A stretch of DNA of 13,568 nucleotides from a bacterium (lineage in GTDB: Bacteria > Margulisbacteria > Marinamargulisbacteria > SXXA01). Of the stretch, positions 9,001 to 11,987 are shown piece by piece. The stretch spans positions 1-13,568 of the forward strand of contig JAGYJO010000027.1 in the NCBI GenBank assembly GCA_018402095.1. Reading direction: 5' to 3'. The notes beneath the pieces are model-generated. The model was not told the DNA's origin. It saw only the letters and a program-made list of their open reading frames with translations, and ran no database searches. The translations under genes and the position numbers were made by a program. Every line of letters begins with the position of its first letter. Position 1 is the stretch's first letter.

Positions 9001-11249
9001 GGTTGCATGTGGATGGTATTGTGCAGTCTGGTGTCGAAAATGCAGTTGTTCCGTCGTGGATTCAAAGTGGCAGTACAACGATCAAGGGCTATTTGGCAGG
9101 CGATACCAAATCTGTTTTCTTTGGGATGGTTCCCAATGGTACCGCCTATGATTCTGTTTTGTATTGGGATACCCCACGCTTTAACTTTCAGTTTTCAGAG
9201 GATGGTACGACGACGATCAACGTTGCTACGCTTGTGGGTGCTTCTGGGGTAGGTCCAAAAATGGGTATCGGAACGACATTGCCGAGTGCGAACCTCCATG
9301 TCGAGTCTAATCTGACATCGGAACCGGTATTTCGTGTGGATGCCTTTGGGCAAACGGCCTCTCTGATTGTCTCTGGAAATGGCTCCGTGGGTATTAATAC
9401 CCTCACGCCGTCAGCCTCCTATGCCTTGGATATTCAAGGTGATGCGCAAGTTAGCGGCACCTTGACTGTGCCAACGGCCAATATGTCGACGCTGAATGTG
9501 ACCGGTTATTTGGCAGTTTCCAAAGAGATCAGTACCCAGCCTGTTACCACTGTGAATGCACAAGCGATGCGTGTGACCTTGAACAATTATTCACAGTCTA
9601 GCTTGATCGGTTTGAATATTAATTTAAGTTCGGCAACGAATCCTAGTTTGTTGACACCTTACTCGGTCTTTGGCTCTGGTCGTGCGACAGGTCTCTTGGT
9701 CGATGTGTCTTCGCTGAGTGTTTTGAATGCAGGGAATTCGAGTAATGTGGGATACAAATATTCAGGCTTGTTCTTGGGTGGTAGTGTCGGTATTGGGACA
9801 ACATCGCCTGAATCGGCTTTGCATGTCAAAACGACGCTGACGGATACCGGTGATGGCACCTTTGAAGGAGATCTTGCTCGTTTTGGTTCCACCAATGGCG
9901 ATCTGACGATTCGTGACTATGACACGGGGCGTGTGGGCTTTGTTGTGCGAAATGCGGCGACAAACGTTTCTTATCTGTCTTTGGTTTTGGCTGCGGGAAC
10001 CGGTGTTTCTGGTACGCCTGGCCGTGTGGGCATCGGGGTGAGCAATCCTGATAAAACATTGGTAATCAATGGCGACATGCGGGTGGGGAGATGGCTTGAA
10101 TCTCAAAATTCGTCTGATTCAAATGATCCTTATTATCCTGAGACAGAATCCAAATATGGATCCAAACTCTATTTCAATGGGGGTCCGGATCTTTCCAGTA
10201 CCTATGATAGTGAAAATGGCTCTCCTATGTGGATATCCCGTTACAATGCATCTAGCACAAGCTCAGATTTGCGGATCAATGTGGGTACACAGGACAATTC
10301 CCAGCTCAATCGATTTGTGGTGGGAACCAGCGGCACGACGGCATTTAAGAGAATCTTGACGGTACAGATGGATGGCAAGGTTGGGATTTCGGATCTTTCT
10401 CAGGCGGAAGCGTTTACGCCACAAACTGTTTTACATGTTGTGGGTGGTACGACAGCTACATCTGAATATATGGAAAACCATGTGGCTGCTTTCGAGAATA
10501 GAGCTGGGAGTGGTGGCGATATCCTGGCGTTGCAATTCACCACAGCCAATGCATTGACTGAATCCTATAACTTCGTCTCCTTTTTTAATGCATCGAATAC
10601 TTGGATTGGCGGTATCAAGCCCAATTCCGGTGGAACGGGTGTTCAATTTGTGACGGGTGGTGCGGATTATGCTGAGTATCTTGAAAAAGAAAACCCTGCA
10701 GAATCTATTCAGCCGGGTGACATTGTGGGTGTGATTAATGGCAAAATTTCCAAACAAACAGCGGGGGCTCAACTCATCATGGTGCGTAGCACATCGCCAA
10801 GTATTGCGGGTAACAAGCCAGCGGAAAAAGACAAGCATAAATTTGAATTGATGGCTTTCCTTGGGCAGGTGCCTGTGAATGTTATTGGGGAAGTTCGTAC
10901 GGGGGATTACTTGATCCCATCTGGCAAAGCGGATGGTACAGCGGTGGCTGTGGCGCCTGACAGCGTGACGCCAGCCCAGAGACGGCAGATTTTTGCTACG
11001 GCCTGGTCTTCGGTTGAAGGTCCAGGGCGTCATGTGGTCAAAGCGGCTGTGGGCTTTGCGTTTGATAGTCCATCCTACGACCATGAGTTGGCATTGTTGT
11101 CTGTGCTCAAAAAGGATGTCGCAGATTTGAAGCAGTCACAAGCTAGTCTGATTCAAGACTATGAGGCAAGGTTTGCGGCCCAAGACAAAGAACTCAGCAA
11201 GTTGCTTGATAGCGCTCGCCTACGGGATCCAAAGGGCGAAGCCCTTTGA
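1..11249 (+). CDS. Giant repetitive fibre / phage-appendage-like surface protein, 5' partial
   Basis: The frame is open from base 3 and the residues before the Met at 33 (SDVAFWNGAG) fit the repeat style, so that Met is internal and the gene starts upstream; it stops with TGA at 11247-11249. About 40 copies of a GxGxGTTxP motif followed by LxVxG are spread over the 3,738 residues after that Met, giving the alternating beta-strand and turn pattern of trimeric beta-helical fibres. I found no cysteine, which fits an exported or surface location. Order of parts: irregular modules with a YadA-like head (residues 227-322), three and a half copies of a ~590-residue unit (722-2916), looser repeats, a Peptidase_G2-like C-terminal domain (about 3512-3682) and a coiled coil (3683-3738). 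The motif is known from phage tail fibres and from very large proteins of environmental bacteria. An adhesive or structural surface fibre is inferred. No signal peptide or anchor is visible because the N-terminus is missing. Confidence 0.9.
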   Translation, partial: SDVAFWNGAGMLGVGTDEPAARLHVRGSSQFEPILNIQNADGDPLLYVNSTNVGIGTTAPIAKLDVNGNVNAASFQINGKPIQYALSSDTYWLLENSGRIFYDKGGVGVGTTSPVNLLELASTTGNAAMTFDIAGENLFTMGIDSSNPEAFIIAKGGDLTVPVFTFKGENIGVGISDPKANLHVSGNSGLIVSGVYGSGTALSESGRGTKMLWYPNKAAFRVGFVLTTAWDQENLGDFSVGLGYNPLASGYASAVVGGYGNKAEGQYATAIGGLSNEAAGDYSVAMGHAAKALHSGSFVWTDYTPTADTSVFSSSVANQFAIRAHNGVGIGTTDTVGSSLTVVNARDGHYLLRAKGVGTSQFVVTTSGNVGIGTSTPGIAGIALMNGARLGVGTTNPQAMVTVLPSTTSSMNVALFKAASANFASLLISPSGQVGIGVSENFDFSAVSEQLVVVGGIKATEFKMVDPNDPNQTVTLQANPGSPWSDPSVNSNNTYRTQGYIGIGTPSPNSLLELSNRTASGDVPVITFDINGDDKYSMGVSTPSTAASAFLFTIQPGGRLTTTPSIVIATSSVGIGIGLTQPSAPLHVSGDAVVLGSMSIGTDNVSSLYRLNVGGALNTEEVYIGGIRFEPTTSPWRTQDSNIYFTSGNVGIGTSSPAYKLDVLGSIRATDFILSNDLVSVGQNLTVDNLYLKDTAFPSEYGFIFVENSELKYTNTSGLTKVLDSPLQKGVGVNGNLAYFVDDATVGQTDVAWSGDDSELSVSGNLQVSRMFSDSGFSVLSGVSAGGDSSSFEITATLNHEGLNSPLRGFTAQNIDVSVARNWGNGTAIVVKGLDITMRSAADAKLLNHADAVGLKVDVSSVNVNTEAANLGQKYAAIFLGGNVGIGVTEPTTELEVAGTVSANFFNLSGGLTVSGSASLTVPSLVVTGGSPLSDTFVARSILSSGTYYPRVGIGITNPEEGSSELMVNGVISANSVVLSGGLTATTINVANNGFVVDASGNIGIGTASPNGQIEMYRRISGVQTEEIISQKMSVVIDGAGPGSVFSLDKDITGVNIALRTLDSNKLDASATGLKVDLSGLALENSAQVVGMDINVTGTSGTRYAALFQGGLVGIGTSQPSADLHVSGDIKATNLILAGVLQSDSATFSNLVVNSHVTVNGTVTINNLVVEGTLTANQMVLLSTLNAPDAIFNGVTAETVSVNTELKTNSLFVLDQFRANSLTVTAGVGIGVAAPSSGLSVSGSVLLNSAVVSGELSLSGATLNVNSGALFVGSSSSLVGVGTTTPLGAIHTVSFGASQYDPANYLTWNPVVLQNKSYNTGTATGILFLPDEAVPSPNSGSGILAVRSNASSSDPGSHLVFITDPQGVSGQTDSGVSAERMRITGAGNVGIGTQTPSSLLDVAGTVLVAGDATVNGTLSVSTITGSGNVTLAPSGTMIMRGLVSANAGVRLSDSLQFLPVASQDTDALLGKLYVDSTTLDLYYLKPGSSSPFNISVAHSGTPGKVPFFDSSGNLSDQASLYWDADANRLQVGTSDVLATMALVATFNNADAGSFTGQSISLGFSDRSAASAGADFTGLDISLVGQSDSSFGRLAPQERAFGLLVDVSKLQAKQSSQEGSTLTGVKYSAVFTGGSVGVGLTDPEAALHVRAETDGMVPFRVDTSLISQAFVVDALGRVGIGTGNASLPSQLSVVGQASLPILNALKSTGGSALYVSSAGAVGIGTTVPTTALDVVGLVSANTGSFASLTATTMNIGNGAFVVDAVGNIGVGTTQPAGNIAFHKTFTASNVPDTGYTSQVIDLSLAVATANTQFSYPEDLTGLQVLLASNSSSATFGDENALTPTVSATGVSINMASLVLASDAKAIGLAVDVTGTTGTRYPAIFQGGNVGIGVTDPTVALAVSGDIRATSAFLSGDVTAESITVNSLTVNGPGLTLFSGTVTVNTLIADIISANRVVLEKELIVATGSFTTINATSVAYFGELGVGIAQPSLPLQVSGSAEISGAVTVGSLTATSLQSASGTLGIAVSTLNISGSVDISSELYMSNGGLYFDPIDTLSHDTVHGILYVDSADGSLRYVYPDGSTVNLSTAFSGDAGRIPFFGSDNNLTTSAYLNWDEDAQSLRVGTANVVSTLEVVSTINTDTTGAVAGQRIVLDFVDRSGFEPQTSVFTGLDIRFQSQDPSDSVNFGRLAPGEIAVGLDVDVRNLKASQSLLANGYKYAAIFQGGNVGIGTSRPDAALHIVDEAGNMPFRVDSQVTENLMVVTNAGLVGIGTSLPSASLTVVGTSASQSRVFEIKNSSLSPLMVVMGDGKVGVGTTLPTTAFDVQGVVSANEGVFSSVLATTLNVGSDAFVVDATGNVGIGTSMPSAGWHLAKTLNSAIAADYVGEKMQLQIGTEQENTTFKFGKNITGLQVALGSVGESQLSGTSTTINATGVSVNMSGLLMASSLTTATGLFVDVTGTGGTRYSGIFMGGNVGIGTTEPMSALHVSGDITAAGLSLTGDLVANAVTVNTLNVLTSAVFSGPITTNVLVADTVSAKDIVLTGTLQVATGSFSTINATTAGNFGSVGIGLGSALPSNALDVIGTTAVSGDVVVQGSLTVATINSQSGALTIGSSGTLYVSGNMNVSSNLQIQNGGMYFNALSATPAPDSERGLLYADSEGYLSYLRPDTTDPITFTRSLVGPVGAIPFYDGSGNLSGSANVVWDTDQNSLLIGTANKMTSFAVSSTIPNDLAESYTGESILMSFGSRVSNASSTTKMVGLNILFSGQNPTDVTSFGRLAKDEEGIGLMVDLRSVRGRSSTEEPIDSDTNLNGFKYAGLFLGGNVGVGTSAPRASVHVASTVSTVHPFRVDTVAGDYAMFVSGAGDVGIGTSVPGARLDVVGQTSDDTAMAFLLRNSDGAPILAARNDVRVGIGTTVPSATLTVSGNIPFAVSVPSNTNALYMNTSGLMGLNQSSPQSVLDILGTSTVAPFRVGIQSGEENALLVASTGFVGVGVSSPQNRLHVDGIVQSGVENAVVPSWIQSGSTTIKGYLAGDTKSVFFGMVPNGTAYDSVLYWDTPRFNFQFSEDGTTTINVATLVGASGVGPKMGIGTTLPSANLHVESNLTSEPVFRVDAFGQTASLIVSGNGSVGINTLTPSASYALDIQGDAQVSGTLTVPTANMSTLNVTGYLAVSKEISTQPVTTVNAQAMRVTLNNYSQSSLIGLNINLSSATNPSLLTPYSVFGSGRATGLLVDVSSLSVLNAGNSSNVGYKYSGLFLGGSVGIGTTSPESALHVKTTLTDTGDGTFEGDLARFGSTNGDLTIRDYDTGRVGFVVRNAATNVSYLSLVLAAGTGVSGTPGRVGIGVSNPDKTLVINGDMRVGRWLESQNSSDSNDPYYPETESKYGSKLYFNGGPDLSSTYDSENGSPMWISRYNASSTSSDLRINVGTQDNSQLNRFVVGTSGTTAFKRILTVQMDGKVGISDLSQAEAFTPQTVLHVVGGTTATSEYMENHVAAFENRAGSGGDILALQFTTANALTESYNFVSFFNASNTWIGGIKPNSGGTGVQFVTGGADYAEYLEKENPAESIQPGDIVGVINGKISKQTAGAQLIMVRSTSPSIAGNKPAEKDKHKFELMAFLGQVPVNVIGEVRTGDYLIPSGKADGTAVAVAPDSVTPAQRRQIFATAWSSVEGPGRHVVKAAVGFAFDSPSYDHELALLSVLKKDVADLKQSQASLIQDYEARFAAQDKELSKLLDSARLRDPKGEAL
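348..500 (+). repeat. LLEL...TFDI module, copy 1
   Basis: Residues about 106-156 of the fibre follow the order LLEL, a short spacer, TFDI-x-G, xxMG and a hydrophobic strand ending in FTF. The same order recurs at 1527-1710. The module resembles segments I recall from phage tail-fibre proteins that describe a strand-turn-strand shaft unit. The boundaries are approximate and come from reading the two copies against each other. Confidence 0.55.
711..1000 (+). other. YadA/Hep_Hag-like head segment inside the fibre
   Basis: Residues 227-290 contain successive short units of the form S-V-G-L-G-x-x-x-A-S-G, A-x-V-G-G-x-x-N-x-A-x-G, A-T-A-I-G-G-x-S-N-x-A-x-G and S-V-A-M-G. These match the ~14-residue repeat of trimeric autotransporter heads (YadA head, Hep_Hag family). 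A FVW segment and a stretch ending QFAIRA, then GVGIGT, follow directly; this tail often accompanies such heads in large bacterial fibres. YadA-type heads form trimeric left-handed beta-rolls that bind surfaces, so a binding role is an inference. The call rests on visible periodicity; no profile search was possible. Confidence 0.65.
1527..1710 (+). repeat. LLEL...TFDI module, copy 2
   Basis: This is the second copy of the module at 348-500, with LLEL, TFDI-N-G-D and a MGV motif in the same order, here slightly longer because of an Ala/Ser-rich insertion before the final strand. It precedes another GxGxG shaft motif, as copy 1 does. The two copies have drifted clearly in both DNA and protein, so the duplication is old. 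Confidence 0.55.
2196..4499 (+). repeat. Large fibre unit 1 (about 768 residues, expanded)
   Basis: This is the first of the ~590-residue higher-order repeats. Its landmarks are an anchor NGNLAYF (A codon at 2214), which aligns with the VPFF/IPFF anchors of later units; a GLKVDV segment leading to QKYAAIFLGGNVGIG (Tyr codon 2625); and a second GLKVDL segment leading to GTRYAALFQGG (Tyr codon 3312). Then follows a Val/Thr/Asn-rich shaft of NxLxV-type strands. It is about 180 residues longer than units 2 and 3, and the extra length lies after the GTRY landmark. It is the most diverged unit at its start. Because the repeat is cyclic, the boundaries are arbitrary to some tens of residues. Confidence 0.7.
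3858..4166 (+). other. Extra segment within fibre unit 1
   Basis: About 100 residues sit between the motif LVGVGTTTP and the next NVGIGTQTP and have no counterpart at that place in units 2 and 3. The segment holds a less repetitive stretch (TWNPVVLQNKSYN, then GILAVRS) and ends in ERMRITGAGNVGIGT. The ERMRIT ending just before a GIGT motif is typical of tail-fibre proteins, so this looks like a distinct shaft or knob module either inserted in unit 1 or lost from the others. It explains much of the extra length of unit 1. Confidence 0.5.
4500..6275 (+). repeat. Large fibre unit 2 (592 residues)
   Basis: The unit starts at the anchor GKVPFF (Pro codon 4518). In order it carries SSFGRLAP, GLLVDVSKL, GVKYSAVFTGG (Tyr codon 4878), PFRVD, two GIGT motifs, a VSAN segment, GLAVDV with GTRYPAIFQGG (Tyr codon 5637), and then a strand-rich shaft including VATGSFTTINAT. 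The next anchor is exactly 1,776 bases further on. The landmarks correspond one to one with unit 3, with clear sequence divergence between them. Confidence 0.75.
6276..8042 (+). repeat. Large fibre unit 3 (589 residues)
   Basis: This unit has the same landmarks as unit 2: IPFF anchor (Pro codon 6294), NFGRLAPGE, GLDVDVRNL, GYKYAAIFQGG (Tyr codon 6654), PFRVD, GVVSAN, GLFVDV with GTRYSGIFMGG (Tyr codon 7395), VATGSFSTINAT and a shaft leading to LLYADS. The following anchor lies 1,767 bases downstream. Units 2 and 3 are the most alike pair and point to an intragenic duplication followed by divergence. Confidence 0.75.
8043..8780 (+). repeat. Large fibre unit 4, incomplete
   Basis: The fourth copy begins at the IPFY anchor (Pro codon 8061) and keeps SFGRLAKDE, GLMVDL, GFKYAGLFLGG (Tyr codon 8445), PFRVD and two GIGT motifs. 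It then departs from the pattern: the VSAN segment, the GTRY landmark and the VATGSF shaft are missing. It looks like a truncated terminal repeat that joins unrelated distal modules. Confidence 0.65.
9543..9782 (+). repeat. Isolated fragment of the large fibre unit
   Basis: About 80 residues match the stretch between the PFF anchor and the KY landmark of the large units: a strand-rich start, VFGSGRATGLLVDVSSL and GYKYSGLFLGG (Tyr codon 9759), then SVGIGTTSP. The anchor before it and the PFRVD block after it are absent. It is a fifth copy of this sub-block, separated from unit 4 by unrelated shaft sequence. Confidence 0.6.
10566..11078 (+). other. C-terminal Peptidase_G2-like chaperone/autoprocessing region of the fibre
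   Basis: After the last shaft repeats the composition changes. Residues about 3512-3552 hold NFVSFFN, TWIGGIKP and GGADYAEYLEKEN (Asp codon 10665), then QPGDIVGVINGK, an SPSIAGN motif, VPVNVIGEVRTGDYLIPSG, and a final block around AQRRQIFATAWSS. A G/A-DYAEY motif followed by GD-hydrophobic-VG, a short GK turn and SPxIxGN is what I associate with the Peptidase_G2 family, the intramolecular chaperone at the end of phage parallel beta-helical appendages. In that family it guides trimer folding and may be cleaved off. The SDxRLK signature of the Peptidase_S74 chaperone is absent. Whether autocleavage occurs here cannot be judged from sequence. Confidence 0.55.
11079..11246 (+). other. C-terminal coiled coil of the fibre
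   Basis: Residues 3683-3738 are charged and helical in character, unlike everything before them. Leu/Val/Ile/Phe recur at heptad-like spacing (LALLSVLKKDVADLKQS, then SLIQDYEARF and KELSKLLDS). No Pro occurs until the last residues. A C-terminal helix bundle fits trimer registration next to a chaperone domain. The final codons form the left arm and part of the loop of a hairpin. Confidence 0.6.
11230..11248. repeat. Inverted repeat 1, overlapping the fibre stop codon
   Basis: CAAAGGGC and GCCCTTTG form a perfect 8-bp stem with loop GAA. The right arm contains the first two bases of the stop codon. No T-run follows, so it is not a classical intrinsic terminator on its own. It could protect the mRNA 3' end or act together with the next two hairpins. 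Confidence 0.6.
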
Positions 11250-11252
11250 TGA

Positions 11253-11287
11253 CCACCCATTGCTCTCCAAAGGCGAGCAATGGGTGG
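11253..11287. repeat. Inverted repeat 2, 13-bp perfect stem
   Basis: CCACCCATTGCTC at 11253-11265 pairs perfectly with GAGCAATGGGTGG at 11275-11287 around a 9-base loop (TCCAAAGGC). It starts 4 bases after the fibre stop codon. A perfect stem of this length is unlikely by chance. It most likely shapes the 3' end of the giant transcript or forms part of a repeated extragenic palindrome. Confidence 0.75.
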
Positions 11288-11288
11288 A

Positions 11289-11316
11289 GATTGAAAGGGC
11301 CACCACCCTTTCAATC
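11289..11316. terminator. Inverted repeat 3, possible part of a terminator
   Basis: GATTGAAAGGG at 11289-11299 pairs perfectly with CCCTTTCAATC at 11306-11316 around the loop CCACCA. It starts two bases after inverted repeat 2. The downstream bases are CCGTATGGG, not a T-run, so termination would have to be factor-dependent or rely on the hairpin cluster. The inverted repeat is certain; the terminator role is inferred. Confidence 0.45.
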
Positions 11317-11336
11317 CCGTATGGGTCAGTCTGTAG

Positions 11337-11352
11337 GCGTAATATATCACGC
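11337..11352. promoter_or_regulatory. AT-rich near-palindrome upstream of the YkgJ-like gene
   Basis: GCGTAATATATCACGC is palindromic except for one A/C pair. It lies 25 bases before the start codon at 11378, in the only AT-rich patch of this spacer. It contains TAATAT, a passable -10 hexamer, but no convincing -35 lies at the right distance. It could be an operator overlapping a promoter, or chance. Confidence 0.25.
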
Positions 11353-11364
11353 TTTCTGTCTATC

Positions 11365-11370
11365 TTGAGG
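11365..11370 (+). promoter_or_regulatory. Ribosome binding site of the YkgJ-like gene
   Basis: TTGAGG carries the GAGG core and ends 7 bases before the ATG at 11378, a good Shine-Dalgarno distance. It supports that ATG over later in-frame Met codons at 11435 and 11480, which would remove the hydrophobic N-terminus. Confidence 0.6.
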
Positions 11371-11377
11371 TATAGCC

Positions 11378-11926
11378 ATGTTGCGAGCTGTCCTTTTTTT
11401 CTATGTGTTTTATTTGGGGTTTTGGCTCAATGAGATGTTTTTTCGCAAGCGTACTTGGCGGGAGCATCTGTGGGGTCATATGCGTTTTTTTCTGTTTGTG
11501 ATCGACGGGGCTTGCCAGCACTCTGGGAATTGTTGCCGATCATTGATGTTGGTCAGAGATGGCGTCTCTATAGACACGATGGCGGCCTATGATGCGATGC
11601 TGAAGAAAACGCCCGAACACCGTCGCTTTGTCCCCATTTTCAAGCCTGGAGATAAGCCGGAACAGCAAATACATCGTTTTCGATGCACATGTCTGACCGC
11701 AGATAATCTGTGTAGTGACTATGCGAATCGACCCAAACTCTGTCATCAGTATCCGATGAGTATGTTTATCAAGGTGGGGTATATTCACTCTGGATGTGGC
11801 TATAAAGTGCGGTTTCGTGGGTTCTATCCGTACGTGAAGCATCCTGTTTTTTGGTCTTTTGTTTTTCGTGCGATGCGTGACAATCGATTGTCGAATGAAC
11901 AGTTGCAGTCGTTACGGCATCACTAA
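11378..11926 (+). CDS. YkgJ-type cysteine-cluster protein with N-terminal hydrophobic segment
   Basis: This 182-residue protein has a cysteine pattern of the YkgJ/CxxCxxCC family (putative zinc- or iron-sulphur-binding). It has Cys46 with Cys52-Cys53 in GACQHSGNCC, then Cys103-x-Cys105, Cys112, Cys122 in RPKLCHQYP, and Cys140 in HSGCGYK. The RPxxCxxYP block and the Cys-x5-Cys-Cys start are the family's usual landmarks. Metal ligation is expected from the family; the function is unknown. Residues 4-22 are strongly hydrophobic and aromatic, followed by basic residues (RKRTWR), so it is probably tethered to the inner face of the membrane. Many family members lack such a segment. The start is supported by the Shine-Dalgarno at 11365-11370. 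It lies 128 bases after the fibre gene and 61 bases before the carboxylase homologue, with which it may share a transcript. Fold family is fairly sure; role is not. Confidence 0.8.
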   Translation: MLRAVLFFYVFYLGFWLNEMFFRKRTWREHLWGHMRFFLFVIDGACQHSGNCCRSLMLVRDGVSIDTMAAYDAMLKKTPEHRRFVPIFKPGDKPEQQIHRFRCTCLTADNLCSDYANRPKLCHQYPMSMFIKVGYIHSGCGYKVRFRGFYPYVKHPVFWSFVFRAMRDNRLSNEQLQSLRHH

Positions 11927-11972
11927 GTCTGATGGGATTCCCTGTTTTGAGGCTGCTTATCCATAACGCCTG

Positions 11973-11981
11973 TGATATGTT
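11973..11981 (+). promoter_or_regulatory. Possible extended -10 element before the carboxylase homologue
   Basis: TGATATGTT fits TGn plus a 4-of-6 match to TATAAT, 6 bases before the ATG at 11988. A transcript from it would begin at or very near the start codon. No -35 stands at 17 bases, and the TTGAGG at 11947-11952 is too far away. This is weak evidence; co-transcription with the preceding gene is an equally good explanation. Confidence 0.15.
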
Positions 11982-11987
11982 GACTGC

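Noticed and set aside
10566..11246. Peptidase_S74 intramolecular chaperone at the fibre C-terminus
   Set aside because: The expected SDxRLK signature with its Ser/Lys pair is absent; the DYAEY and SPxIxGN motifs fit the G2-like type better.
1..11249. Prophage tail module
   Set aside because: Only the fibre is phage-like. Both downstream genes are cellular and no integrase, capsid, tail tube, holin or lysin gene is in the window. The upstream side cannot be seen, so this is not fully excluded.
1..11249. The fibre as the substrate of the downstream gamma-carboxylase homologue
   Set aside because: No Glu-rich Gla-like block or dense Glu pairs are visible; adjacency alone is not evidence.
11161..11433. 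Small + strand open frame (90 codons) spanning the end of the fibre gene, the hairpins and the start of the YkgJ-like gene
   Set aside because: It overlaps two well-supported genes in another frame, runs through the hairpin cluster and its product shows no recognisable feature.
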